A stretch of 39,802 bases of DNA from Bacillus sp. JCM 19058. GTDB taxonomy: Bacteria; Bacillota; Bacilli; Bacillales_H; Bacillaceae_D. The translations under genes and the position numbers were made by a program. Shown piece after piece: positions 18,940 through 29,618 of this stretch. The notes under the pieces were generated by a model. It saw nothing but the letters and a program-made list of their open reading frames with translations, did not search any database and was not told the origin of the DNA. Positions within the stretch are counted from its first letter, which is position 1. Each line of letters starts with the position of its first letter. The stretch lies in the NCBI GenBank assembly GCA_001310555.1, contig BAXO01000053.1:1-39802 (forward strand). The letters run 5' to 3'.

Positions 18940-19058
18940 GATTTCCACTCTAGGTGGTTGCTTTCCGCGGGCGGCTGGTAAGCCTTCGTCGGGCAAAGCC
19001 CTACTCGTCTTACCGGGGCCTTTCCTCCCGCAGGAGTCGACCACCTGCCGTTCCAATC
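18940..19058. repeat. Intergenic palindromic repeat element (about 119 bp)
   Basis: Within the 844-base gap 18511-19354, which holds no convincing gene, is a GC-rich block whose two ends are imperfect inverted repeats of about 32 bases: both share GATT, AGGTGGT and GCGGG in the same order. The inner part can fold too (GGTAAG against CTTACC). The core words CTCCTGCGGGAGG and CCCGCGGAAAGC are ones I associate with dispersed intergenic repeats in Bacillus genomes. The 96-codon open frame across it on the minus strand (19056 to 18766) is a spurious by-product. The rest of the gap (18530-18939) shows nothing recognisable. Confidence 0.7.
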
Positions 19059-19254
19059 TTTATCGTTGCCATTTAAAATAGAGAACTATTATGTGTATTC
19101 GACTAATAATATTCGGATGTATTTTCAAAATAGGCACTTATGAAATTGACTCACATGCCTAAAATTAACATTTTTTTATAGACATATTGTTTCATTCGAT
19201 TAATTGAACAAAAAAGGCATTAAAATCGAAAAATCAATCGCGAAAGTCATTTAT

Positions 19255-19269
19255 TAGATTAATAATCTA
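19255..19269. promoter_or_regulatory. LysR-type dyad upstream of gltB
   Basis: TAGATT-AAT-AATCTA is a perfect inverted repeat with the T-N11-A character of LysR-family sites. Its centre is about 70 bases upstream of the predicted gltB transcription start, where GltC acts on B. subtilis gltAB. The assignment to GltC is inferred; no gltC gene lies in this window. Confidence 0.45.
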
Positions 19270-19298
19270 TTTTATATCTATTTTTGTCATTAATTATC

Positions 19299-19327
19299 TT
19301 GCCGAAACGTTCTAATAATGATATGAT
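19299..19327 (+). promoter_or_regulatory. Sigma-A promoter of gltB-gltD
   Basis: TTGCCG (19299-19304), a 17-base spacer, TATGAT (19322-19327). The start codon region lies 28-46 bases downstream. Confidence 0.6.
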
Positions 19328-19354
19328 AATTCGTAATAAATCACTACTTATGAG

Positions 19355-22300
19355 ATGAAAGGCTTGATGCATATGCTTAAGCGGAACGCTGGATTCCCAG
19401 TAAAACAAGGGCTATATGACCCGCAATTTGAACACGATAATTGTGGAATTGGTTTTATCGCTCATATAAACGGAAAGAAAAGCCATCAAATTGTTGAGGA
19501 TGCCTTGCAAATGCTACGAAACCTAGAGCATCGTGGTGGTCAGGGAGATGAGGTGAATACAGGAGATGGTGCCGGCCTTCTTTTGCAAATTCCTCATCGA
19601 TTCTTAAAAAAAAGTATGTGCGCTAGAAGGCCTGCACCTTCCTAGCGAAGGTCAATATGGAGTCGGTATGCTTTTTTTGCCACAGGATAAAAATCGGCGT
19701 CTGCAATGTACCGAAAGGTTAACTATACTAATAGAAGAAGCCGGTTTGAAGGTTCTTGGCTGGCGCGAGGTTCCGACAGACGATTCTATGCTTGGAAATG
19801 CTGCAAAGTCAGCGAAGCCACACATTAGCCAGCTTTTTATTGAACGGCCGGACGATGTACTGACCGAACTCGATTTTGAGCGACGCTTGTATGTTGTTAG
19901 AAAGCAGGCTGAAAAAGAAGTTACGGCACTTGTAACTGAAGAGGATTCATTTTATTTTGCGAGTCTGTCAAGTCGGACTATTGTTTATAAAGGAATGTTA
20001 ACGACCGAACAAGTGAATCAATTTTATTTGGATATTGACGATCCCACTTTTGAAACGGCTCTTGTCCTCGTTCATTCACGGTTTAGTACGAACACCTTTC
20101 CGAGCTGGGAACGAGCCCACCCGAATCGTTATATGATTCATAACGGAGAAATTAATACGATTAAAGGAAACGTGAATTGGATGCACGCCCGTGAAGCCGT
20201 TTTCGAATCAGATTTATTTAGAACGGAGCTTGAGAGTATACGACCGATTGTCGATCCGGACGGCAGCGATTCGGCGATGTTTGATAACGTATTGGAGTTT
20301 TTATCCTTGTCTGGCCGTTCTATCGCGCATGCAGCAATGATGATGGTACCGGAGCTTGGCAAAATGATACACACATGAATCCAGAAAAAAGATCCTTTTA
20401 TCAATTCCATAGCTTGCTAATGGAGCCTTGGGACGGACCAACGGCACTCGCATTCACGGATGGTAAGCAAATCGGGGCTTGTCTTGATCGGAACGGGCTG
20501 CGTCCTTCGCGGTACTACGTCACTGAGGATGACTATATTGTGATGTCCTCTGAAGTTGGCGTGCTCGATCTTGAGCCGGAAAGGGTTCGGTATAAGCAAA
20601 GAATTCACCCTGGACAATTGCTTTTAGTCGATATCGAAGAAGGGAGAATTATTTCGGACGAGGAAATAAAACAGAAAATTGCGACGAAATATCCTTACAA
20701 GGAATGGATGGAGGAGCATTTAGTTCAGCTAGAGGATGTACTTGAGACAGCAAATGTCATCAGCAGCGATTTGGACCTGCTTCAAGCGAGGCAGCTTGCT
20801 TTTGGCTACACGTACGAAGAATTAACAAAAACGATTGTTCCTATGGTAAAGGAAGGTCAGGATCCGGTCGGATCAATGGGGTACGATTCACCGCTCGCCG
20901 TACTTTCAAAAAAAACCGCAGCTATTATACAACTACTTCAAACAATTGTTTGCACAAGTGACGAATCCGCCGATTGATGCTATCCGCGAAGAGATCGTCA
21001 CAGCACTCGGAACGACAATCGGTGCTGAGCGCAGCCTTTTAGCTCCAGAGCCAATGAGTGCCCGCCATATTTATTTGCCTTCCCCTCTTCTGAACAACGA
21101 AGAGCTGGCGAAGCTGCGCCATAATAAAATGGATGGCTTTAAAGCGACTACCCTTCAGATATTATTTGATCCGAAACGGGGTGAAGGGGAGATTGACCGA
21201 GCGCTCGACCAGCTTTTTAAAGCAGCGGATCAGGCGATCAAGCAAGGCAACACTCTCCTTATCCTGAGTGATCGTGGAATGGATCGGAAGCATGCAGCGA
21301 TTCCTGCTTTACTAGCTGTTTCCGGGCTCCATCACCATCTAATTCGTCAAGGCACACGAACAAAGGTAAGTCTGCTGCTTGAATCAGGAGAACCACGCGA
21401 AGTTCACCATCATGCGGTTCTGCTCGGTTACGGGGCTGAAGCGATTAACCCATACCTCGTCTTCGATTCAATCGACAGCATGATTCGCGCTGAGCTTTTA
21501 GAAGAGCTCTCCTATTTCGAGGCAGTAGAACACTATGTAAAGGCTTGTTCCAAAGGAATTATGAAAATATTATCGAAAATGGGAATTTCAACGATTCAAA
21601 GCTATCGCGGCGCGCAAATTTTTGAGGCTGTTGGAATTCACCCTTCAGTCATTGATAAATATTTTACTTGGACGACTTCGCGAATTGGCGGAATCGACCT
21701 CGGCATCATCGCAAGCGAAGTGCTTAAGCGGCACGACCAAGCTTTCCCGAGGCGTGAAGGATTTGTCCAACAGCTTGAGCCTGGCGATGATTTGCAGTGG
21801 AGACGTAACGGCGAGCCGCATCATTACAATCCACATACGATCCACATGCTACAACAAGCCTGCCGTACAAACGATTATGAGCTATTTAAAACATACTCGA
21901 AGTCGATCAATGAACAAACGAAAGAGCAAATGACGTTACGCGGCTTGCTGCAGCTGACGACAAAGCAAACTCCTGTCCCTCTGGATGAAGTAGAGCCGGT
22001 GGAATCGATCGTGCGGAGGTTCCGTACAGGTGCGATGTCGTTTGGGTCCATTTCTAAAGAAGCTCATGAGGCATTGGCTATTGCAATGAATCGTCTCGGC
22101 GCCAAAAGTAACACGGGAGAAGGCGGTGAGGATCCAGACAGATTCGACCCCGATGACAATGGCGATTTGCGTCGAAGCGCAATTAAGCAAGTGGCTTCCG
22201 GTCGTTTTGGAGTAACGAGTCATTACCTAGTAAACGCCGATGAAATTCAAATAAAGGTTGCTCAAGGGGCAAAGCCGGGTGAGGGTGGCAGCTGCCAGGC

Positions 22301-23963
22301 AATAAAGTCTATCCTTGGGTGGCAGAGGTTCGTGGTTCAACTCCAGGTGTAGGCCTTATTTCGCCACCGCCCCATCATGATATTTATTCGATTGAGGATT
22401 TGGCTGAATTGATTTACGACTTAAAAAAATGCCAACCCTAGTGCAAAGGTTAGCGTTAAGCTAGTCGCAGGAACAGGTGTCGGAACGATTGCGGCAGGCG
22501 TGGCAAAAGGCCGAGCCGATGGAATCGTAATCAGCGGCTATGATGGTGGTACAGGTGCTGCGGCGCGTACGAGTATTAAGCACACGGGTTTACCGTGGGA
22601 AATGGGGTTGGCTGAAACGCATCAAACGTTACTGTTGAATAACCTACGTAACCGAGTAACCCTTGAAACCGATGGGAAGCTGATGACGGGAAGAGATGTT
22701 GTTATTGCTGCTTTATTAGGGGCTGAAGAATTTGCATTTTCAACTGCACCGCTCGTCGTGCTTGGCTGTATTGTCATGCGCGTCTGCCATCTTGATACGT
22801 GTCCGGTCGGGATTGCAACACAAAACCCAGAGCTTCGCAAAAAAATATATGGGGAAGCCAGAGCAGATTGTTCATTTTATGACGTTCGTCGCTGAGGAAA
22901 TCCGTGAGATCATGGCGACCTAGGTATTCGTAAAATAGATGAGTTAATCGGTCGAACCGATCTGCTTGAAGTTAACGAGCAAATAGAAAACGAGAAAGCA
23001 AAAAGCGTCGATCTGTCGGCTTTATTCCATCAACCGGGTAAAGGTACGTTGCAGCAGAGCTACTGTACAACAGAGCAGGATCATCAGCTGGAATGTTCTT
23101 TGGATTCCAGAACGTTGCTCCCATTAAGTCAACCGGCACTAGAGCGCGGAGAAAAAGTAGAAGCGTCTGTACGGATTCGCAATGTCGACCGAGTCGTTGG
23201 TACCATTGTCGGAAGTGAAATTAGTAAACGGTTTGGTGAACAAGGCCTCCCGGAGGATACGATTACGTTTAATTGTAACGGTTCGGCTGGCCAAAGCTTC
23301 GGGGCTTTTATTCCTAGAGGCTTGACATTAAGGCTTGAAGGAGATGCCAACGACTACACAGGCAAAGGACTGTCAGGAGGAAAGCTGATTGCCTTTCCGC
23401 CGGCTGCTTCATCCTTTGTCGCAAAGGACAACATCATAATCGGAAACACTGCCTTTTACGGAGCAACAGGCGGCGAGGCATATATTTGTGGGATGGCCGG
23501 CGAACGCTTTGCCGTACGTAATTCCGGTGCGCAAATCGTTGTCGAAGGTGTCGGAAACCACGGGCTTGAATATATGACAGGCGGAATCGTCGTCAATTTA
23601 GGAGCCGCTGGCAAGAATTTCGCCGCCGGGATGTCCGGAGGAGTAGCTTATGTTTACAATCCAGACGGACTGTTTGAGCGTCAATGCAATCAGGAAATGG
23701 TTTTGCTGGAGTCAGTGACGGACAGAGAGGATATTCGTTTGTTGAAAACGTTGCTCAAAAAGCATGCAGCTTATACGAAAAGCGAGCTGGCCAATCAGGT
23801 TCTGGAACAATGGAAAGAGGCTTTGTCATTTTTTGTAAAGGTGATCCCAAGTGACTACAAGCGAATGCTTGCTGTCATCGAGCAAGGCAAGCAAAATGGC
23901 ATGGCAGAGACAGAAGCGATCATGGCTGCTTTCGGAGAAAACAAAATGAGCAGGCAAGGGTGA
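19355..23963 (+). CDS. gltB: Glutamate synthase large subunit, seven frameshifts
   Basis: NADPH-type GOGAT alpha subunit, making two glutamates from glutamine and 2-oxoglutarate with GltD. The catalytic Cys is in [12 protein letters not shown] after a short propeptide. Class II amidotransferase motifs follow ([44 protein letters not shown]). The synthase domain has [34 protein letters not shown], and the 3Fe-4S Cys set [12 protein letters not shown]; the GXGXG-rich C-terminal helix domain ends the protein. Starts at 19355, 19367 or 19373 are all possible. Frame breaks: A8 19606-19613, about 20353, A8 20908-20915, about 22286, A7 22433-22439, A7 22839-22845, about 22920. Repaired length is about 1535 residues (B. 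subtilis 1520). Confidence 0.93.
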
Positions 23964-24086
23964 GCGAGCATTAGCTCGTTCGTAGGATAAATCCGTCCCC
24001 TCGTTTTCACGATACGTGCGACGACGGATGACCAAACGAGCGATCTGATTGATCGACATTAAAGAATGGTGTTAGGAGTGAGTAGA

Positions 24087-25572
24087 TTGGGGAATCCAAC
24101 AGGATTTATCGACTATCGACGTGTGAATCCGACGAAGCGAGATTCGTTTGAAAGAACAAAAAAACTGGCAGGAGTTTCAAATCAAAACGCCTGAATCTGT
24201 GCTGCGAACGCAAGGAGCACGTTGCATGGATTGTGGCGTTCCATTTTGTCAAACCGGTACATCAATACCGGGCTCAGGTGATATCGGGTGCCCGGTTTAT
24301 AATTTAATACCTGAATGGAACGATTTGGTAAGTAAAGGAAAATGGAAGGAGGCGTTAGAGCGCTTCATCAAACAAACAATTTCCCGGAATTTACAGGCAG
24401 AGTTTGTCCGGCACCTTGTGAAGGCTCCTGTACGGTCGCACTGATTGATGAGCCGGTTTCGATAAAAAGCATAGAATATCACATCGTAGAAAAAGGGTTT
24501 GAAGAAGGCTGGATTAAAGCGCAGCCTCCAAAAAGCCGGACGGGAAAAAAGGTTGCTGTCGTCGGCTCCGGGCCTGCGGGACTAGCTGCAGCAGCTCAAT
24601 TAAACAAGGCCGGACATTTAGTCACAGTATTTGAGCGAGATGATCGAATCGGAGGCTTGCTCACTTATGGGATTCCGGATGTTAAGCTGGCCTATCGTAT
24701 CGTCGAACGCAGAATCGATATTTTGAAAGAAGAGGGAATCAATTTTCAAACGAACATCGAAATAGGAAAGGAGCTTTCAACGGAAAAGCTCGTAGCTACA
24801 TTTGACGCGGTCATACTGTGCACTGGTTCAACGCGGCCGCGAGATATTCAGGTTGAAGGCCGGGAGTTATCAGGGATACATTTTGCGATGGATTTTCTTA
24901 CGGCAAATACGAAAAGTCTATTAAATAGCAATCGTGTCGATAGCAGCTATTCAGCTGAAGGCAAAAACGTGATTGTAATTGGCGGTGGGGATACGGGAGT
25001 TGATTGTATTACAACTGCTGTCCGCCATCGGGCCAAATCGATTACACAGTTTGATATTAATCGAAAAAAAAGCGGAGCAACGCCTTGACAGTAATCCGTG
25101 GCCGCTATTTCCGATCGTTCATCAAACGGAGGATGGGCACAAAGAAGCAAGAGCCGTTTACGGCTCGGATCCGCGTGCTTATCAGCTGATGACAACAAAA
25201 TTTGTCGGAAATGAACGAGGCGAAGTCGAGGAATTACACACGATAGCTGTTGACACAACGATAAAAGAAAACGGGGAAAAAGTCCGTACTCCGATACCGG
25301 GAACCGAAAAAGTCTGGCCGGCCGACTTGATTTTACTCGCAGTTGGCTTCACCGGACCCGAAGAAAAGCTGCTCGAGCAGTTACATGTGGCGACAGATCA
25401 ACGTTCAAACATTAAGGCTCCCTATGGTCAGTATTCGACGAACATTGAAGGGATTTTTGCAGCAGGAGATAATCGACGCGGTCAAAGTCTTGTCGTGTGG
25501 GCGATCCACGAAGGCCGTGAAGCAGCCCGCGAATGTGACCGTTTCTTAATGGGATGTACAAATTTACCTTGA
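24087..25572 (+). CDS. gltD: Glutamate synthase small subunit, three frameshifts
   Basis: FAD and 4Fe-4S flavoprotein that passes electrons from NADPH to GltB. The start is TTG 24087, 8 bases after TAGGAG, giving [21 protein letters not shown]-terminal cluster cysteines: [24 protein letters not shown] and [12 protein letters not shown]-binding [14 protein letters not shown] and NADPH-binding [13 protein letters not shown] follow; [20 protein letters not shown] is the standard C-terminal FAD motif. Frame breaks: A7 at 24158-24164, near 24362-24368 (repaired as [19 protein letters not shown]), and A8 at 25064-25071. The repaired length is about 495 residues (B. subtilis 493). It lies 123 bases after gltB with no terminator between them, so one operon. 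Confidence 0.93.
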
Positions 25573-25574
25573 AG

Positions 25575-25610
25575 TAAAAGCCATCAAAGATTCATTTTGA
25601 TGGCTTTTTA
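25575..25610 (+). terminator. Terminator of gltB-gltD
   Basis: TAAAAGCCATCAAA (25575-25588) pairs with TTTGATGGCTTTTA (25596-25609). Confidence 0.88.
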
Positions 25611-25841
25611 CTATTATCGAGATGTCTATTGTCAGGCAAAAGCCGTCCTACTAGGAAATCTCAGTCTTTTACAAAAGCTGTAAACGAATTGTAATGGAGT
25701 TTCATAGATTCCATGAGAAAATAGAAGAAACGAAATTGCCAACAATTGGTCAGAATCAAACCGAATCGCTCAGCATGCTTTACGATTCCTGACTTTAACA
25801 CTATAATTCCAGAAGATGAAAGGGCGATGAGTGATGCTGCG

Positions 25842-26469
25842 ATGGATGAGACACGGCTCCTGATTTCCTCGGCGTTTTTGACTCTTGGCATGTTCGCTCC
25901 AAACGAATATGTCAAAGATGTACAAGCCCAATTGCCGCCAAAGGTTACTGGAGACAGCAACGAAAAACCGCTGATTTACAAAATTAGCGAAAATGACTAT
26001 GAGTTATTTCACGAAGTTCTTCCTTCGGATACGGAACACTATATTCATCGTGTCATATCATCTGCGGAAGTGTATACGAAATTTATGTTTTCTCACGCGT
26101 ACGAACAAAGCATGATGAAGTTCGGCGAAACGATTTCCAGCAAAATTAACGAGTCATTTACGGACGAAATTTACCCACGCTTGAAAGACGCACTGGCCGA
26201 GACGACAAATAACTTAACGGAACAAGAGTGGCCGCAAGTAAAAGTATCGAATCAGCCTGCTCCTGGTTTTGGGGAGAAAATATTCCACCTATACAATGAG
26301 GATAGTGGCGAGGATATTTTCCGTTTCCATGTTCGACGCGACCAACCGCCAAAAAAAGGGACATTGGTTTAATTTTCATTATCATACTCATGTCGATCGA
26401 TTCGAGAAGCATCATGATTTAGGATCGATTTATTGGGGCAAAGACATGCCGCCACGCTGGCTCGCATGA
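25842..26469 (+). CDS. ypjP: YpjP family protein, one frameshift
   Basis: Bacillus YpjP-like protein of unknown function, about 209 residues, close to the family size. N-terminal hydrophobic stretch LLISSAFLTLGMFAP suggests a signal peptide. The conserved C-terminus NFHYHTHVDRFEKHHDLGSIYWGKDMPPRW is diagnostic but is reached only by removing one A from A7 at 26351-26357; without it the frame ends at 26372. The start is uncertain: ATG 25842 and ATG 25827 are both in frame and neither has well-spaced purines (AAAGGG at 25819-25824 is too near one and too far from the other). A terminator follows at once. Confidence 0.75.
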
Positions 26470-26497
26470 AAGACTGCATGTAGGCGGTCTTTTTTTT
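26469..26497 (+). terminator. Terminator of ypjP
   Basis: AAAGACTGC (26469-26477) pairs with GCGGTCT (26484-26490) with one wobble, then T8. Confidence 0.75.
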
Positions 26498-26832
26498 GTT
26501 TAGCAAGAGTACGAATCGAATAGAGGCAATAAAGAGCAATTGCCAATTAGTAGACATCAGGAGAAAGAAATAATTTCCCCATAATAATATTATGTCAATT
26601 AGCATAAACAAAGTAAGGAAAAAAAGGGGTAGGACTTTTTTTTATTTTCTCCGTGCAAACGACTTTGATTTAATTACATTGATCATGAAGGAGGTATGTC
26701 GAACGGCTAATTTCTCTGACAAAACGATTGGCCTATGCTAAAATAATGCTAAACATTACTTCAAAATTCGATAAATATCGCCACGATTATGCTGTTACGA
26801 AATCGGTCCAAAAGAAGGAGGGAGGGGGCAAG

Positions 26833-27159
26833 GTGAGGAGACAGCAAAGCTGGTTTATTAGTATTATGGTACTTCTCGTTGCAGCTATATGGGTGTTTGT
26901 AATCATATATACAGGTTCTTTCTGGCAAACGGTTCCTTTATCGACAAAGGAACTGGAGGAAAAATGTTCATGTCAATGCCGACATATCGGACGATTCGTT
27001 AGACTTCCAGAAGAGCCGGAAGAGGGACAAGTGGAGGAGCCTGGGACTTCAGAACTGATTGATTTAAGATCCTACGACTTTAGCGATATTGCCACACCTG
27101 AAGGAGTCCCGATCGACGGTATTTTGGAACGGCTCGGGCTCGATGAACCGAGCAAGTAA
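26833..27159 (+). CDS. Single-pass membrane protein, unknown function
   Basis: About 108 residues; GTG 26833 is preceded by GGAGGGAGGGGG. The N-terminus RRQQSW is followed by a 22-residue membrane segment (FISIMVLLVAAIWVFVIIYTG) and an acidic outer tail ending DGILERLGLDEPSK. The middle of the tail has a Cys-rich EKCSCQCRHIG, but in the next frame the same bases read VHVNADISDDSLDFQ, which looks more protein-like. Two compensating indels (near 26962, in the A5 run, and near 27010) may have created the Cys motif. Not recognised. The gap 26498-26832 shows no gene; a longer in-frame ATG at 26728 has no ribosome site. Confidence 0.5.
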   Translation: MRRQQSWFISIMVLLVAAIWVFVIIYTGSFWQTVPLSTKELEEKCSCQCRHIGRFVRLPEEPEEGQVEEPGTSELIDLRSYDFSDIATPEGVPIDGILERLGLDEPSK

Positions 27160-27466
27160 ACGTAAATCGCCCGTAGGCTGAAGCCTAGTCTAGCATCGAG
27201 TTAGTTAGAAGGAGTGCGCTCTTTGCTTGGTAGCGAAAGGCTTAACCCATTCGCTCATACTTGGCCAATTTGTGGCAGTAAGCCGAGAATAGCCTAGCCT
27301 TCTTCTCGGCCCGAATCATGCCGAGGCTCCACTTAAAGGATTCTATAAACGTTAAAGTAACGTATTACAATCGAGATTCAAACTTTGTTCGATTTTATCG
27401 GCTCTTTCAATTTCGCAATTTGATACGATAGATATGAAGGAAGTAGTAAAGTTAGGGGGAATATGA
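27160..27466. other. Intergenic region with a hairpin, no gene seen
   Basis: The 307-base gap holds one clear inverted repeat, GCCGAGAA (27282-27289) with TTCTCGGC (27303-27310), without a T run. I see no reading frame with a ribosome site and no recognisable RNA gene. Confidence 0.4.
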
Positions 27467-27718
27467 TTGTCGATCGAAAAAAAAGACAAGCCCTATTCGG
27501 TTTGGCTAAAATGGCTGCTTCGGCTCGTCTTAATTTATTTGCTTATACTAGCGGTTATTTTAGCAATCACAATTATTATCATATTAATAACGTTTTCATT
27601 GATTGTGATCGATGGCATCAATGGTACGAGAGAGCTGGGAGCATTTTCTGAAGAGCATCTAGTTCCAGTATCAGAGTTTATGTGGAGCCTGTTCACATGG
27701 CTCGTACCAGGGTTGTAA
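27467..27718 (+). CDS. Small membrane protein upstream of kapB
   Basis: 83 residues: a polar N-terminus (SIEKKDKPYSVWLKW), one long very hydrophobic segment (about residues 16-48, rich in Ile and Leu) and a shorter one at the C-terminus (FMWSLFTWLVPGL). TTG 27467 is 7 bases from GGGGG. An alternative is ATG 27463, which needs one A removed from A8 at about 27478-27485 and would give MIVDRKKDKPYS. Function unknown. It lies 116 bases before kapB. Confidence 0.55.
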   Translation: MSIEKKDKPYSVWLKWLLRLVLIYLLILAVILAITIIIILITFSLIVIDGINGTRELGAFSEEHLVPVSEFMWSLFTWLVPGL

Positions 27719-27834
27719 ATGATTAAAATTTTGAGCTTTAACAAGTTTTGGAGTGATTTCTACTTAGACTGGAAGGAATCGACCAATCATTTACATAATT
27801 ATTTAATTAGAACGCCTGAAAGGAGGAGGTTTGT

Positions 27835-28236
27835 ATGGCTACTATGCTCGTTCGAGCAGTTTATAAAACCGGAGTATATGTCGCTGAGCTGCTCGAGGAG
27901 GACAACCTTAACAACCGAGCGCTTGTTAAGGTTGTCGCCGTGCTGAAGCACCCGCATCAAGGGGACTTACACCGGCCCAAAAAGGCAGATGTTGATTTTT
28001 TTCACCAAAGAAAGGCATTGGCTCAGTTCGAAAAGGCTTGGGTTCCTCTTGCATCGATGAAACGGTACGAAGGAGACGAACTTGATTATAAAGATTCATT
28101 ACAAAGCGCGTGGCGAGCACAGCTTGAGCAGCTAGAAGGCGAGCAGACTGAATGGGCGAGGCTCAGCATTGCACAACTAAAGGAGCTTAAAAAAGGTACG
28201 GGTTTTAATGAAGAGAACGATAGTTTGCAAAAATAA
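27835..28236 (+). CDS. kapB: KapB, kinase-associated sporulation protein
   Basis: 133 residues, intact. KapB (KbaA/KapB system) supports KinB signalling into the sporulation phosphorelay in B. subtilis, where kapB is next to kinB and patB. The core VYKTGVYVAELLE, VAVLKHPHQGDLHRPKKADVDFFHQRKAL and YKDSLQSAW matches B. subtilis KapB (128 residues). It is predicted soluble with a small beta-barrel N-terminus; the lipoprotein name belongs to the partner KbaA. ATG 27835 follows GGAGGAGG at 5 bases. No kinB is visible beside it here: it converges with dapA across a shared terminator. Confidence 0.88.
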   Translation: MATMLVRAVYKTGVYVAELLEEDNLNNRALVKVVAVLKHPHQGDLHRPKKADVDFFHQRKALAQFEKAWVPLASMKRYEGDELDYKDSLQSAWRAQLEQLEGEQTEWARLSIAQLKELKKGTGFNEENDSLQK

Positions 28237-28277
28237 AAATGAGCATGAAGAGCAAGCAGCTCTTTATGCTCATTTTT
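28236..28277. terminator. Bidirectional terminator between kapB and dapA
   Basis: AAAATGAGCAT-GAAGAGC (28236-28253) pairs with GCTCTTTATGCTCATTTT (28259-28276), with T runs on both strands. Confidence 0.85.
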
Positions 28278-28296
28278 CAATGGACCGTTTCCTTCG

Positions 28297-29183
28297 TTAA
28301 CCGACGTTACTATTGGCAGATAGAGTAATGGCGAGTCGTAGCTTTGCTTCCTCCTCTGCGGATAAAGGGAGCAATGGCAAGCGAACAGCTCCTGCCGGTA
28401 GCCCTTGAAGAGCGAGTGCAGCTTTAACTGGTGCGGGGTTTGGAGCTATAAATAATGACTTCATCACCGGTAAAAGCTGACGGTGCTGTTTGGCGGCCGC
28501 ACTCACTTGACCGCTAAAAATGAATGAATCATTTGCTGCATGTGCGGACCAATAATATGAGAGGCTACGGAGACAACACCTTTTCCGCCGATAGAAAGAA
28601 CAGGTACTGTCATACTGTCATCGCCGCTATAAAGGGAAAAACTGTCAGGTGTGCCTTCAATAATAGCAGCCATCGCATCCAAATCGCCGCTTGCTTCTTT
28701 TATAGCAACGATATTATCCACCTGTGCTAGGCGTAAAACCGTATTGACCTCAAGATTTATTGCGCTCCTGCCAGGGATATTATAAAGCATAACTGGCAGG
28801 TGAGTTGCGGCCGCAATTGTTTTAAAATGCTGGTATAGCCCTTCCTGAGAAGGCTTGCTGTAATAAGGTGCGACGAGCATAACCGCATCTGCACCAAGCT
28901 CTTCAGCTTGTTTAGTCAACTCGATCGAGGCGGAAGTGTTATTAGAGCCCGTACCTAAAATAATCGGAACTTTGCCTGCTGCTGCTTCAATAACGGTTTG
29001 GAACAAAGACAGCTTTTCGTTTGCCGTCAAGGTAGGAGATTCACCTGTCGTCCCCCCAACGACAATGGCATCAGAGCCGTTTGCGATTAAATGATGGACG
29101 AGCTGTTTCGTCGCGAGTAGATCAAGCTCGTTATTTTGATTAAAAGGTGTTACCATCGCTGTGACAATTCGACCGAAATTCAT
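28297..29183 (-). CDS. dapA: DapA, 4-hydroxy-tetrahydrodipicolinate synthase, one frameshift
   Basis: Condenses pyruvate with aspartate semialdehyde, the first step specific to lysine, meso-diaminopimelate and dipicolinate synthesis. ATG 29183 follows GGAGG at 10 bases. Motifs: VVGGTTGESPTL, the catalytic Tyr in LYNIPGRSA, the Schiff-base Lys in VAIKEASGDL, and GGKGVVSVASH. The frame breaks in A5 at 28516-28520 (plus strand; one base missing); repair gives SFLSGQVSAAAKQHRQLLPVMKSLF and a product of about 295 residues (B. subtilis 290). A lysine riboswitch and terminator lie in the leader, so lysine should shut it down. Confidence 0.94.
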
Positions 29184-29240
29184 GTTAAAAAACCTCCGTT
29201 CGTCTAGTACATCAAGATTTTTTTGGGCTATAAATACGAA

Positions 29241-29271
29241 AAGCAACAATGAGGGATCCTCATTGTTGCTT
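29241..29271 (-). terminator. Riboswitch-linked terminator in the dapA leader
   Basis: A perfect 14-bp stem (29241-29254 with 29258-29271) with a GAT/ATC loop, followed on the minus strand by TTTTCG. It lies between the lysine aptamer and the dapA ribosome site, the expected place of the expression platform. Confidence 0.8.
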
Positions 29272-29304
29272 GGCAATTTGGTGTATACACACTCATACCA
29301 AAGC

Positions 29305-29480
29305 GTGAGATAGCCTCCATATAGCACCAGCTATATGACAGTCCTGCACTTATTCAATGCAGACCCAGCAGATAAAGGATAAGGATTTATCCACTTCGGC
29401 AAATTCCCCTTTCGGCCAGCATCGTTGGAGCTTACTCTCCTCCGCAGCCCTACTTATGGTTTTTGCGCCTCTAGCCTCAC
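29305..29480 (-). promoter_or_regulatory. Lysine riboswitch (L box) controlling dapA
   Basis: Read on the minus strand the region matches the lysine aptamer in order: GTGAGGCTAGAGGCGC at the 5-prime side, AGAGTAAGCTCC, GGCCGAAAGGGGAATTTGCC, then CTGGGTCTGCATTGAATAAG, GGACTGTCA, and TGGAGGCTATCTCAC at the end. P1 forms between GTGAG (29476-29480) and CTCAC (29305-29309). The 176-base size fits the family. The L-box class and its lysine response are established knowledge; the assignment here rests on matching these conserved blocks by eye. Confidence 0.93.
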
Positions 29481-29618
29481 TTCAAGTATTCTGAAGCAAA
29501 GAATATTCAAGATTGTTAATCAACCATAACAAAACTTACTATGAAATGCAATGGCTTTCGCTGTTTTTAAAGCGAAGTCTTTGCTTGGTTTACTTTCTTC
29601 AGTTGCTATTTATTGTCG

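Noticed and set aside
18766..19056. 96-codon minus-strand open frame upstream of gltB
   Set aside because: It runs across the palindromic GC-rich repeat, has no ribosome site, and its residues follow the repeat and not a protein family.
27719..27946. 75-codon open frame between the small membrane protein gene and kapB
   Set aside because: It overlaps kapB in another frame, has no ribosome site, and includes the kapB ribosome site.
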